Positions 17,516-25,733 of a stretch of 60,703 nt of DNA are shown here, piece by piece. This DNA is from Phycisphaera sp. (GTDB taxonomy: Bacteria > Planctomycetota > Phycisphaerae > Phycisphaerales > Phycisphaeraceae), in assembly GCA_028285385.1 (NCBI GenBank), contig JANQPR010000224.1:1-60703 (forward strand), written 5' to 3'. Each line of letters starts with the position of its first letter. The first letter of the stretch is position 1. The translations under genes and the position numbers were made by a program. Under the pieces are notes generated by a model. That model worked only from the letters and a program-made list of their open reading frames with translations. It was not told the DNA's origin and searched no databases.

Positions 17516-19285
17516 TCACACGGCAACGGCAGCCGGCAGGAAGATCGCTCGGAGTTCCTCTTCGCTGTGACGGCGGGTGAAGTGCACGAAGCGTTCGGGT
17601 TCGTTGTCGGCCGTGGTCGCGCGCTGGTCGAGGTACGCCTGGATCACGTGCTCGAGGAAGCCGGGCAACTCGTCCGCGGGGACGGGCCCGACGAGGTGCC
17701 GGGCGAGGCCTTGCTCGGTGTCGCTGCCGCCGCCAAGGAAGACTTGGTACGCCTCCCGGCCGTCCTCGGTGGACGCGCCGAGCAGCCCGATGTCCCCGAT
17801 GTAGTGTTGGGCGCAGGAGTGCGGGCAGCCGGTGAGGTGCAGGTTGATCGGCGTGTCGAGCTCGAAGCGCTGTTCGAGGTGATCGACGAGCATCGCGGCG
17901 TGCGACTTGGTGTGGGACGACGCGAACTTGCAGCCGAACTTCCCGGTGCAGGCGACGGCCCCGGCGGCGAACGCGGAGGCGCGTGTCGTCAACCCGAGAC
18001 GCTCGATCTCGTCGAGCACGGCCGGGACATCGGCGTCAGCGACCCACGGGATCATCAGGTTCTGCCAGACCGTGAGGCGGACGTCGTTTCGGCCGAAGCG
18101 TTGCGCGATGCCGCCGAGGCCACGCATCTGCTCGGGCTTGAGCTTGCCGACGGGTAGGTTCACGCCGACCCAGTTGAAGCCGACCTGGGCCTGGGCGTGT
18201 ACCCCGATGTGCCCCTGCCGGTCGATCGGCTTGCGCGGGACACACAACGACTCGGGCACGGCCAGGAACGACGCGCCCGGGTTGATCGCGGCTAGTTTCT
18301 CCTTTGACTTCTGCATGAACCAGTCGAAGCCGTGCGCGTCGAGAACGTACTTGAGTCGGGCCTTCTTGCGGTTGGTGCGGTCGGCGTGCTCGATGAAGAC
18401 CTTGAGTATCGCGACGCAGGCGTCGACCGTGTGCTCGGCCCGCAGCAGGAACCCGGTGTCACGCGCAAAGTCTTGGTGCCCGGTGATCCCGCCCAGTAGG
18501 ACACGGCAATACACACCGGGCTCGACCCCTTTCGATGCTTCCACCACTTCGGTGGCGAGCAGCGCGATGTCGTTGGTATCGCTGACGCACGACAGCCGGC
18601 CGCCGTTGTCGAAGCTGATGTTGAACTTCCGCGGGATGCCGTGCAAATCCCGGGTATTGAGGATGTGGTGGTGCAGTTCAATCGCGTATGGCGACAGGTC
18701 CGTCAACTCGTCGGGGTCGAACCCGGCTGAGGGCGACGCGGTGATGTTGCGCACCGAGTCGGCCCCGCTGCCCTTGCTGGTCAGGCCCAGGTTGTACAGC
18801 CGTTGCAAGACGCGGACCATGTTCTCGGGCTGGACCTCGCGAACCTGCAGGTTGCCGCGCGTCGTGACGTGGGCGTACCCCCCGGCGAGTTCTTCCGCCA
18901 GGTCAGCAAGCCCGACCAACTGGTCGCCGCGGAGTTGGCACGCCGGAATGCGCAACCGACACATAAACCCGGGCTGGGCAGGCGCGACGTTGAACATCCC
19001 GTGGTGCTTGAACATGAAGGTGTCGATACCCTCGGGCATGTCGCCGGCGTCGGCGTGGGCCCGGAGCTTGGGCCAGAGGTCCCACGGGTGCGTCTCGTGT
19101 TTGGCGGCCTCTTCCTTGCAGAGGTCCTCGAACGGCGTGCCGTGGACGGTCACCGGCTGCGGCGCGTCGTTGCCCGTCGGCGAAACGAAGAGCGCCTGCA
19201 GGTCGAGTTGTCCAAGCAGGTCGGCGAGGTACCGCTGCTGCTCGGGGGTGAACCCGTCGTAGGTCGCGCTGTTGCTGCCGCACAT
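17516..19285 (-). CDS. nirA: Assimilatory nitrite reductase (siroheme/4Fe-4S, NirA family)
   Basis: Reduces nitrite to ammonium with six electrons, 589 residues in the cytoplasm. Two nitrite/sulfite reductase ferredoxin-like halves alternate with the haem-binding 4Fe-4S domains. The cluster/siroheme cysteines are in VACTGKFGCKFASSHTKSHA and HLTGCPHSCAQHYIGDIGL. The substrate-binding Arg-rich region includes HVTTRGNLQVREVQPENM. The ATG at 19285 (MCGSNSATYDGFTPEQQ) starts the first recognisable sequence, and the 146 bases before it carry a leader and promoter, so upstream in-frame Mets are rejected. NirA normally takes electrons from ferredoxin. The diflavin reductase immediately downstream suggests an alternative donor. 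It is the first gene of nirA-diflavin reductase-gltD. Confidence 0.92.
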   Translation of the reverse strand: MCGSNSATYDGFTPEQQRYLADLLGQLDLQALFVSPTGNDAPQPVTVHGTPFEDLCKEEAAKHETHPWDLWPKLRAHADAGDMPEGIDTFMFKHHGMFNVAPAQPGFMCRLRIPACQLRGDQLVGLADLAEELAGGYAHVTTRGNLQVREVQPENMVRVLQRLYNLGLTSKGSGADSVRNITASPSAGFDPDELTDLSPYAIELHHHILNTRDLHGIPRKFNISFDNGGRLSCVSDTNDIALLATEVVEASKGVEPGVYCRVLLGGITGHQDFARDTGFLLRAEHTVDACVAILKVFIEHADRTNRKKARLKYVLDAHGFDWFMQKSKEKLAAINPGASFLAVPESLCVPRKPIDRQGHIGVHAQAQVGFNWVGVNLPVGKLKPEQMRGLGGIAQRFGRNDVRLTVWQNLMIPWVADADVPAVLDEIERLGLTTRASAFAAGAVACTGKFGCKFASSHTKSHAAMLVDHLEQRFELDTPINLHLTGCPHSCAQHYIGDIGLLGASTEDGREAYQVFLGGGSDTEQGLARHLVGPVPADELPGFLEHVIQAYLDQRATTADNEPERFVHFTRRHSEEELRAIFLPAAVAV

Positions 19286-19314
19286 GGGTGGGTCTCGTCG
19301 CGGTCGGGAACTGA

Positions 19315-19387
19315 AACGGCGTCCCGAGCGCTGCATAAAGGGCAGGTCCCGGGACGCCGTTGTCCGTGGGGCCACGCGAGGCGTGGC
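19315..19387 (-). promoter_or_regulatory. nirA leader: ANTAR-type hairpin overlapping a competing long stem
   Basis: Read on the minus strand. A 7-bp hairpin GCCACGC/GCGTGGC (19387-19371) is followed by a 5-base spacer and hairpin GGAC-AACGGC-GTCC (19365-19352), whose 6-nt loop has A at position 1 and G at 4. Sequence from 19361 to 19350 can instead pair with 19326-19315 in a perfect 12-bp stem (AACGGCGTCCCG / CGGGACGCCGTT), which would destroy the loop hairpin. This matches the scheme in which an ANTAR protein (NasT, at 27874) stabilises the small hairpin and prevents a terminator. The long stem lacks a clear U-run, and the first hairpin has no A1/G4 loop. A further 7-bp stem (19395-19401 with 19420-19426) lies upstream. 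Confidence 0.7.
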
Positions 19388-19442
19388 GTCGTTTCGAGTT
19401 GTTGGCCAAGTCGGATCCCCAACTCGGGTCTCTTGCCGATAG

Positions 19443-19457
19443 GCAAACGCGATGCCA
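19443..19457 (-). promoter_or_regulatory. Sigma-54 (-24/-12) promoter for nirA
   Basis: On the minus strand TGGCATC-GCGT-TTGC gives the invariant GG and GC dinucleotides separated by exactly 10 bases, with a perfect TTGC -12 element and two mismatches to the TGGCACG -24 consensus. Transcription would start near 19431, giving a leader of about 145 bases to the nirA ATG. An activator of the NtrC type is required for such promoters; none is in this window. Confidence 0.65.
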
Positions 19458-19563
19458 GTCCGTGGTGCCCGGATCAAACCGTGAATGGGGCGTGATCGTC
19501 GCCCACTCCAACTCCCGGTACCGCCGCGCAACTGATCAATCGAGCCGTCGATGACCTGTTTTT

Positions 19564-19579
19564 GGGCAGCCTGATGCCC
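19564..19579. promoter_or_regulatory. Inverted repeat between the two divergent nitrate promoters
   Basis: GGGCA-N6-TGCCC lies between the two sigma-54 promoters, about 107 bases from the leftward one and 42 from the rightward one. Its place suits an activator (enhancer) site, but it does not match the NtrC half-site well, so the assignment is tentative. The rest of the 572-base gap from 19286 to 19857 holds the promoters and leaders listed separately; I see no gene in it. Confidence 0.25.
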
Positions 19580-19621
19580 GCTAAGCCGGCAGCGAGTTCC
19601 GTTGACGCGGGTTGTGCGGTT

Positions 19622-19636
19622 TGGCACGGGGGTTGC
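19622..19636 (+). promoter_or_regulatory. Sigma-54 (-24/-12) promoter for the nrt-nas operon
   Basis: TGGCACG-GGGG-TTGC is a full match to the sigma-54 core consensus, with GG and GC 10 bases apart. The predicted start is near 19648, giving a leader of about 210 bases that contains the two hairpins at 19730-19766. It faces away from the similar nirA promoter at 19443-19457. Confidence 0.8.
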
Positions 19637-19729
19637 GATGTCCGGGTGGGTCATACCCTCGGCCCGGCCCACGAGCGTCCGCTCCCGGGGCCTCCCTTCG
19701 CCCCGAAGGGTTCACAACCACGCACACCG

Positions 19730-19801
19730 CCGGCCAACGCGGGCCGGTTGATGGACAACGGCGTCCCCCTCGCGCAGTTTCGCGTGAGAGAACGCCGTTG
19801 T
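19730..19801 (+). promoter_or_regulatory. nrt-nas operon leader: tandem ANTAR-type hairpins with competing stem
   Basis: P1 is CCGGCC-AACGCG-GGCCGG (19730-19747) and P2 is GGAC-AACGGC-GTCC (19753-19766), separated by 5 bases. Both have 6-nt loops with A at position 1 and G at position 4, the hallmark of ANTAR-protein RNA targets. ACAACGGCGT in P2 (19755-19764) is also the perfect complement of 19792-19801, so P2 and a 10-bp longer stem are mutually exclusive. NasT from this operon is the obvious ligand, making the leader a nitrate-responsive antitermination switch. No U-run follows the long stem, so termination may be Rho-assisted or non-canonical. Confidence 0.78.
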
Positions 19802-19857
19802 GTCGTGACGTGCCCGCCGCCTGCTGCCCGTTGCCCCTGTTTGAACTGGAGACCGTG

Positions 19858-21285
19858 ATGTTGACCGAGTTGCTTGAACGGTTCGTGACGGCGCCGCGCC
19901 CGCGGCGCGTGCTGCCGGGTGTGGCCGCCGCTTTCTTGGTGTCGGCCGGGACGGCGTCGGCCCTGGGCCCCGCCGAGGTCCCGGCCGTGGACAGCGGCGA
20001 GACCGAGATGCTCGACCTCGAGAAGGACGAGCTCAAGTTCGGCTTCATCAAGCTCACCGACTGTGCCCCGATCGTCATCGCAAAGGAGAAAGGCTTCTTC
20101 GATGACGAGGGCCTGTCCGTTGAAGTGATCGCGCAGCCGAACTGGAAGACGCTGCTCGACAACGTCATCTCCGGCGAGCTCGACGGCGCGCACATGCTCT
20201 CGGGCCAGCCCATCGCCGCGACCATCGGCTTCGGCACCAAGGCGCACATCATCACCGCCTTCACCATGGACCTCAACGGCAACGGGATCACCGTCTCCAA
20301 CGCGATCTGGGAACAGATGCAGGAGAACGACCCCGCGCTCGACACCGACCAGCCCTCCCACCCGATCAGCGCCGCGGCGCTCAAGCCCATCGTCGAAGAA
20401 CGCATCGCCGACGGTGAGAAGTTGCAGATGGGCATGGTGTTCCCCGTGTCCACACACAACTACGAGATCCGGTACTGGCTCGCTGCCGCGGGCATCCACC
20501 CGGGCATGTACACCGAAACCGACATCGGCGGTCGGACCGACGCGCAGGTCGAGCTCTCCGTCACCCCGCCGCCCATGATGCCCGCGACCCTCGAGGCCGG
20601 GAACATCCAGGGCTACTGCGTCGGCGAGCCGTGGAACCAGCAAGCCGTCGCCAAGGGCATCGGCGTGCCGGTCACGACGAACTACGACGTCTGGAAGAAC
20701 AACCCCGAGAAGGTGTTCGGCGTCACCAAGGCCTGGGCGGACGAGAACCCGCAGACCATGCTCGCCGTGACCAAGGCGCTCATCCGCGCCGGGCGCTGGC
20801 TGGACGAGACCGACGACGCCGGCTACCTCGTCAACCGCGAGGAGGCCGCCCGCATCCTCTCCCGCCCCGACTACGTCGGCGCCGACTACGACGTGATCAA
20901 GAACTCGATGACCGGGTACTTCTACTTCCAGCGCACCGACAAGCGCGCGATGCCGGACTTCAACGTGTTCTACAAGTACTTCTGCACCTACCCGTGGTAC
21001 TCCGACGGCGTGTGGTTCCTCACACAGATGCGCCGCTGGGGCCAGATCACCGAGCCCAAGCCCGCCGAGTGGTACCACGCCACCGCCAAGGAGGTCTACA
21101 AGCCCGACATCTACCTGGCCGCTGCGCGCATGCTCGTCGAAGAAGGCTTCATCCTCGAAGAGGAAATCCCCTGGGACACCGACGGGTACAAGCCCGCGAC
21201 CGACGAGTTCATCGACGGCAAGACCTACGACGGCAAGGACCCGCTCGGGTACCTCGCGTCCTTCCAGATCGGCAACCCCGAGTAA
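19858..21285 (+). CDS. nrtA: Nitrate/nitrite ABC transporter substrate-binding protein (NrtA family)
   Basis: A 475-residue exported binding protein of the CmpA/NrtA family that would deliver nitrate (or nitrite) to the permease encoded next. The ATG at 19858 has GGAG eight bases upstream. Residues about 15-37 form a signal peptide ([18 protein letters not shown]). The mature part starts with the family motif [20 protein letters not shown] and contains [37 protein letters not shown] and [13 protein letters not shown]. There is no lipobox, so it is probably a free periplasmic protein. It shares its core with the cytoplasmic sensor NasS at 28470 but differs in having a signal sequence. It is the first gene behind the sigma-54 promoter and the hairpin leader. 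Bicarbonate or cyanate transport is excluded mainly by context. Confidence 0.9.
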   Translation: MLTELLERFVTAPRPRRVLPGVAAAFLVSAGTASALGPAEVPAVDSGETEMLDLEKDELKFGFIKLTDCAPIVIAKEKGFFDDEGLSVEVIAQPNWKTLLDNVISGELDGAHMLSGQPIAATIGFGTKAHIITAFTMDLNGNGITVSNAIWEQMQENDPALDTDQPSHPISAAALKPIVEERIADGEKLQMGMVFPVSTHNYEIRYWLAAAGIHPGMYTETDIGGRTDAQVELSVTPPPMMPATLEAGNIQGYCVGEPWNQQAVAKGIGVPVTTNYDVWKNNPEKVFGVTKAWADENPQTMLAVTKALIRAGRWLDETDDAGYLVNREEAARILSRPDYVGADYDVIKNSMTGYFYFQRTDKRAMPDFNVFYKYFCTYPWYSDGVWFLTQMRRWGQITEPKPAEWYHATAKEVYKPDIYLAAARMLVEEGFILEEEIPWDTDGYKPATDEFIDGKTYDGKDPLGYLASFQIGNPE

Positions 21286-21422
21286 GCGCTCCACGCGACG
21301 CCGCGCCGGTTTCCTCCTCCGGCGTGACGCAGATGCCCCGGGGTCGGTCCAACCGCCGGCCCCGGTCTTCCGCACCCGCACCTCCGCAGCCCAGACCACC
21401 CCGCGACCGGTCGGAACCCGCC

Positions 21423-23042
21423 ATGCTCCAGACCCTCAAGACCACGCTGCTCAAAGTGATCGACCTTACGGCCCTGGGCTTCCTCGAGCCCTACGTCCGC
21501 CTGGCCTACGGGGAAGAGCCCACCAAACAGCTCCGCAAGATCGGGCAGTTCACCGTCGTCCCCGTGCTGGTGATCATCGCCGGGCTGCTGGTGTGGGCCA
21601 CGATGATCTCGCCGAACGTCAAGACCAAGTCCGGCGAGCTGCCCTCCCCAACCGTCGTCGCCAGCGCCGCCGGCTCGCTGCACCAGTTCGCCATCCGCGA
21701 GGGCAACAAGGAGGCGGCGTACGTCGCCACCGGCGAGGAGCGCGAGGCCTGGCTCGCCGACGTCGAGGCTGAGCTCGAATCGATCGGTGCCGAAGTTGAA
21801 TCCGCCAATGCGACCGTGGTCGAGGCGCGGAAGGCCGAGGCGGCATCGAAATCAGAGCGCATCGCGCCGCTGCAGGCCAAGGTCGATGCGCTCAAGACCG
21901 CGATGAAAGAGGAACGCGCCGCCAAACAGGCCGCGTTGAAAGAGCAAGCCGCGTCGCTGCCCGTCGGCGACAACCCGCAGCGCGCTGCGTACCTCGGGGA
22001 GTTGGCCGGACTCAACGCCTGGCTCGACGAGCAGAAGGCCGAGATCGACACGATCGACGACCAGATCAAGCTCATCCGCGACGAGAAGGACCCGGCCGTG
22101 CTCGCCGCCCTGTCGCAGCAGACCGCCGTCGCGGAACGCGAGCAGTACCTCAAGAAGATGGCCGAGCAGCTCGGCGAGGACAACCGGCAAGCCCGCGTCG
22201 CCACCGGCCAGGAGAAGCTCGACGTGGCCAAGACCACGTTCTTCAACGCCGAGGGCGCCGCCGCGTTCAACGCCGCCAAGAAGGTCATTTCCGCCGAGGA
22301 ACGCCTGGCCAAGACCGAGGAATCCAGCTACGCCAAGCCCGCAACGCTGTACTACCAGATCCAGCGCTCGATCCTCTGCGTCTTCGCGGGGTTCTTCCTT
22401 GGTTCGGCGATCGCGATCCCGATCGGCGTGCTGTGTGGGTTGAGCACCACGTTCATGGGTGCGATGACCCCGTTCATCGCGCTGTTCAAGCCGGTGTCCC
22501 CGATTGTCTGGCTGCCCATCGCGCTGATCGTCGCCTCGGCGCTGATCCCCGACCCCGACAAGCACTGGTTCACGCAGTGGATGTGGGAGCTGCCGCTGAT
22601 CGGCCAGTACAAGATCAACCCGGCGTTCATGGCCTCGGCCGTCACCGTCGCGCTGTGCTCGCTCTGGGCGACCATGGTCAACACCGCGCTCGGCGTCGCG
22701 TCGGTCGACAAGGACCACCTCAACGTCGCGAAGGTCTTACGGCTGGGTTTCTGGTCGCGCCTGTTCAAGATCGTCCTGCCGTCGAGCCTGCCGCTCGTGT
22801 TTGCCGGGCTGCGGATCAGCCTCGGCGTGGGCTGGATGGTGTTGATCGCCGCGGAGTTGTTGAGTTCGTCCGAGGGGATCGGCAAGTTCGTCTGGGACCA
22901 GTTCAACAACGGCGCGAGCGACTCGTTCGCCAAGATGATGGTTGTGGTGTTTATCGTCGGCGCGATCGGGCTGCTGCTCGACCGCATCATGGTTGTCTTC
23001 CAACGCCTCGTGAGCTTCGAAGGCTCCATCGCCGCGGTCTGA
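21423..23042 (+). CDS. nrtB: Nitrate ABC transporter permease (NrtB family) with a ~220-residue coiled-coil insertion
   Basis: Inner-membrane permease, 539 residues against about 280 in ordinary NrtB proteins. TM1 is at about residues 43-61 and is followed by [13 protein letters not shown], as in the family. Then comes an inserted charged, Ala/Glu/Lys-rich coiled coil (about residues 85-305). The normal TM core resumes at [20 protein letters not shown] and includes [15 protein letters not shown] and the EAA-type loop [21 protein letters not shown] second short insert ([18 protein letters not shown]) splits the middle. The frame is continuous, so the coil is part of the protein. The gene starts 137 bases after nrtA and the first ATPase starts 24 bases after its stop. 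Confidence 0.9.
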   Translation: MLQTLKTTLLKVIDLTALGFLEPYVRLAYGEEPTKQLRKIGQFTVVPVLVIIAGLLVWATMISPNVKTKSGELPSPTVVASAAGSLHQFAIREGNKEAAYVATGEEREAWLADVEAELESIGAEVESANATVVEARKAEAASKSERIAPLQAKVDALKTAMKEERAAKQAALKEQAASLPVGDNPQRAAYLGELAGLNAWLDEQKAEIDTIDDQIKLIRDEKDPAVLAALSQQTAVAEREQYLKKMAEQLGEDNRQARVATGQEKLDVAKTTFFNAEGAAAFNAAKKVISAEERLAKTEESSYAKPATLYYQIQRSILCVFAGFFLGSAIAIPIGVLCGLSTTFMGAMTPFIALFKPVSPIVWLPIALIVASALIPDPDKHWFTQWMWELPLIGQYKINPAFMASAVTVALCSLWATMVNTALGVASVDKDHLNVAKVLRLGFWSRLFKIVLPSSLPLVFAGLRISLGVGWMVLIAAELLSSSEGIGKFVWDQFNNGASDSFAKMMVVVFIVGAIGLLLDRIMVVFQRLVSFEGSIAAV

Positions 23043-23066
23043 CCCCCGGAAGAAAGAAGCGAACGC

Positions 23067-23915
23067 ATGGGCTTCCTCGAACTCAACCACGTTTCCAAGG
23101 GCTACGGCCCGCCGTCGAACCGCTACGAGGTCCTCAAAGACGTTGACCTGTCCATCGAAGAGAACGAGTTCGTCGCCGTCATCGGTTTCTCCGGATCCGG
23201 AAAGAGCACGCTCGTCTCGCTGCTCGCGGGCCTCGAACAGCCCGACGCCGGCGAGGTCCGCATGAAGGGCAACGTCGTCACCGACCCCGGCCCCGACCGG
23301 GGGATCATGTTCCAGAACTATTCGCTGCTGCCCTGGCTGAGCGTGTACCAGAACATCGAGATCGCGGTGAAGCAGGTCTTCCCCGAGATGGGCAAGGCCG
23401 AGCGGAAGACGTACATCCAGGGCTACATCGACATGGTGAGCCTGACCAACTCGGAGTGGAAGCTCCCCGCCGAGCTGTCCGGCGGCATGCGGCAACGCCT
23501 GTCGCTCGCCCGCACCCTCTCGATGAAGCCCGAGGTGTTGATCCTCGACGAGCCGCTGTCGGCGCTCGACGCGCTCACGCGGGCCGTGCTGCAGGACGAG
23601 ATCATCCGCATCTGGGAAGAAGACAAGCGCACGGTCGTGATGATCACCAACGACGTCGACGAGGCGGCGCTCATGGCCGACCGCATCGTCCCGCTCACCC
23701 CCGGGCCGGCCGCGACGCTGGAGCGCAGCTTCGCCGTCACCCTCGACCGGCCGCGCGACCGCACGACGCTGAACTTCAACCCCGACTTCAAGAAGCTCCG
23801 CAACACGGTCAGCACCTTCATGATGGACCTCAACGAGGAGGCCAAGTCGCTCCGCGTCGAAACGACGTACCGGCTGCCCGACCTCGAACCGCTCGACCTG
23901 ACGAAAGTGGGATAA
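23067..23915 (+). CDS. Nitrate ABC transporter ATP-binding protein (NrtC/NrtD type, first copy)
   Basis: A 282-residue ABC ATPase driving nitrate uptake. Walker A is GFSGSGKST, the Q-loop [10 protein letters not shown], the signature [14 protein letters not shown] and Walker [13 protein letters not shown]. The switch position reads [17 protein letters not shown], with Asn where most ABC ATPases have His; I suspect this is a trait of the NrtC branch but cannot verify it here. Unlike cyanobacterial NrtC it has no fused NrtA-like C-terminal domain. The second ATPase starts directly after its stop, so the transporter should be an ATPase heterodimer with one switch-variant site. GAAAGAAG lies just upstream of the ATG as a ribosome site. 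Confidence 0.9.
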   Translation: MGFLELNHVSKGYGPPSNRYEVLKDVDLSIEENEFVAVIGFSGSGKSTLVSLLAGLEQPDAGEVRMKGNVVTDPGPDRGIMFQNYSLLPWLSVYQNIEIAVKQVFPEMGKAERKTYIQGYIDMVSLTNSEWKLPAELSGGMRQRLSLARTLSMKPEVLILDEPLSALDALTRAVLQDEIIRIWEEDKRTVVMITNDVDEAALMADRIVPLTPGPAATLERSFAVTLDRPRDRTTLNFNPDFKKLRNTVSTFMMDLNEEAKSLRVETTYRLPDLEPLDLTKVG

Positions 23916-23918
23916 GTG

Positions 23919-24848
23919 ATGACCGATCGCTACGTCGAGATCGTCAACCTCGTCAAGGCCTACCCCAACCCGCTGGGCGACGCGGTCCGCGTGGTCGACG
24001 GGTTCAACCTCACTGTCCGCAAGGGCGAGGTCGTCGGCGTCATCGGACACTCGGGCTGCGGGAAATCGACCGTGCTCACGATGGTCGCGGGGCTCAACGA
24101 GATCACCGCCGGCGACGTCGTCGTAGACGGCAAGGTCACCGACGGCCCCGGCCCCGACCGCGCGGTCGTGTTCCAGGCGCCGTGCCTGCTGCCGTGGATG
24201 ACCGCGCTGGGCAACGTCATGCTCGGCGTCAAGCGCGTCTACCCGCACGGCACCAAGCAGCAGCGCAAAGAAATCTGCGAGTACTACCTCTCGCTCGTTG
24301 GCTTGGCCGACGCAATGCACAAGTACCCCCGCGAGATGTCCGGCGGGATGCAGCAGCGCGTCGGCATCGCCCGCGCGATCGCGCTGCGACCCAAGATGCT
24401 CTTGCTCGACGAGCCGTTCGGCCGACTCGACTCGCTCACCCGCATGGACCTGCAAGACGTGATCCTGGGCATCCTCGACCACGAGAAGATCACGACCATG
24501 GTTATCACCCACGACGTGGACGAGGCGGTCTACATGTCTGACCGCATCTGCATGATGACCAACGGGCCGCGGGCGCGCGTCGGTCAGGTGCTGGAGATCC
24601 CCTTCGAGCGGCCGCGTAACCGCCGTGAAGTGCTGGAACACGAGCTCTACTACGACCTGCGCGGCTGCCTGATCGACTTCCTCGAGAAGTTCGACAAGCA
24701 CAAGCACCCGGAGGACGTAGCGAAGGACGCCAAGGAGAAGGGCGAGTCCGCTGTGCACGAATCGGTGCACCCGGTGGTCGGTGAGTATTCCGGGGACACG
24801 CGGTACGGTTCGCCGCTGACCTTGGCCGAAGTGGGCGGGGGTGCCTGA
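23919..24848 (+). CDS. nrtD: Nitrate ABC transporter ATP-binding protein (NrtD type, second copy)
   Basis: A 309-residue ABC ATPase with canonical motifs: Walker [10 protein letters not shown], signature [14 protein letters not shown], Walker [13 protein letters not shown] and switch [10 protein letters not shown]. It differs from the preceding ATPase by retaining the switch His and by a hydrophilic C-terminal extension of about 60 residues ([18 protein letters not shown]) with no recognised domain. The start may be ATG 23919 or GTG 23916, the latter directly abutting the stop of the first ATPase. The GAF-domain gene follows with the same GTGATG arrangement, so translation is probably coupled along the operon. 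Confidence 0.9.
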   Translation: MTDRYVEIVNLVKAYPNPLGDAVRVVDGFNLTVRKGEVVGVIGHSGCGKSTVLTMVAGLNEITAGDVVVDGKVTDGPGPDRAVVFQAPCLLPWMTALGNVMLGVKRVYPHGTKQQRKEICEYYLSLVGLADAMHKYPREMSGGMQQRVGIARAIALRPKMLLLDEPFGRLDSLTRMDLQDVILGILDHEKITTMVITHDVDEAVYMSDRICMMTNGPRARVGQVLEIPFERPRNRREVLEHELYYDLRGCLIDFLEKFDKHKHPEDVAKDAKEKGESAVHESVHPVVGEYSGDTRYGSPLTLAEVGGGA

Positions 24849-24851
24849 GTG

Positions 24852-25733
24852 ATGACGATGACACAGACGCACGGCATGACCGCCGCCGCCGAGGTGTGGC
24901 GCGTGAACGATGACGAGTCCGTCGCCACGCTCCTCGAGGGCGCTTACGGCGACTGCGAAGCGCTGCGTCTCGAGTCGACGGGGACAGAACTCCCGGCCGG
25001 GGAAGGCATGGCCGGCGCGGTGTTGGCGCGCCGGGTGCCGGTGCTGCTGGAACAGATCGACGGCGAGGTATTCGAACGGGTCGAGGCGGCGCGGTCCGCG
25101 GGTGTGGTGGCCGCTTTGGGGATGCCGGTGTTCGACGAGAGCCGGCTGTCGCACGTCGTGGTCGTGATGTTCCGCGGCGAGCCCGGCATGGTCGGCGCGG
25201 TCGAGCTGTGGGCGGGCCGGCGCGGGCGGTTCGAACTCGGGTTGACCGAGGCGTACCACGCCGGGCTTGAGCGTTTCGGCAAGGTCAGCCGGCACGTCAA
25301 CTTCCCGATGGGCTCGGGTCTGCCGGGGTTGGTGTGGCAGACCGCGTTACCGCGGATGATGACCGGCCTCGGACAATCGCGGGAGTTCTTGCGGTCCAGT
25401 GGCGCCGAGAGCGCGGGGCTGACGACGGGTTTCGGCTACCCGGTGATCCATCGCAACGAGCTCAAGGCCGTGATGCTCTGGCTGTCGTCCGAGCAGACCC
25501 CGTTGGCCAAGCGGCACGAGGTCTGGCGTTGCGAAGGACGGACCTGCCGACGCGTGACAACGGAAGCAATCGCGGACGACGCTTCAGACCTGGTGGACAC
25601 GCAGCCGTTCGTTGAACTCACGGTGCGGGAGCGCCGGCCGGTCGTGTTCGAGACCGATGGCAACGAGGACGGCGTGGTGCTCCCCGTGTTGGTGCACGAC
25701 GAGGTCCGCGGGGTGGGGGTGCTGGTGTGGTGA
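24852..25733 (+). CDS. Twin GAF-like sensor protein embedded in the nitrate operon
   Basis: About 293 residues without signal peptide or membrane segment. Two similar halves can be seen. Residues about 40-130 contain LPAGEGMAGAVLARRVPVLL and GMPVFDESRLSHVVVVMF. Residues about 145-220 contain NFPMGSGLPGLVWQTALPRM and FGYPVIHRNELKAVMLW. Both follow the GAF pattern of a GxGLxGxVW helix followed by a beta-sheet core. A third partial repeat (RRPVVFETDGNEDGVVLPVL) closes the protein. GAF domains bind small molecules; the staphylococcal GAF protein NreA binds nitrate, so nitrate sensing is possible, but that is inference. Its last bases overlap the nitrate reductase start (GTGA). No output domain is present. 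Confidence 0.72.
   Translation: MTMTQTHGMTAAAEVWRVNDDESVATLLEGAYGDCEALRLESTGTELPAGEGMAGAVLARRVPVLLEQIDGEVFERVEAARSAGVVAALGMPVFDESRLSHVVVVMFRGEPGMVGAVELWAGRRGRFELGLTEAYHAGLERFGKVSRHVNFPMGSGLPGLVWQTALPRMMTGLGQSREFLRSSGAESAGLTTGFGYPVIHRNELKAVMLWLSSEQTPLAKRHEVWRCEGRTCRRVTTEAIADDASDLVDTQPFVELTVRERRPVVFETDGNEDGVVLPVLVHDEVRGVGVLVW

Noticed and set aside
19443..19460. Hairpin GGCA/TGCC in the nirA upstream region as a first ANTAR hairpin
   Set aside because: It has a 7-nt loop without A1/G4 and coincides with a well-spaced sigma-54 promoter, which would lie upstream of the transcript.
12472..19857. Long open frames antisense to most genes throughout the window, for example opposite gltD and nirA
   Set aside because: High GC at third positions opens antisense frames. 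Their products are low-complexity and Arg/Pro/Gly-rich without motifs, whereas the chosen frames carry recognisable families.
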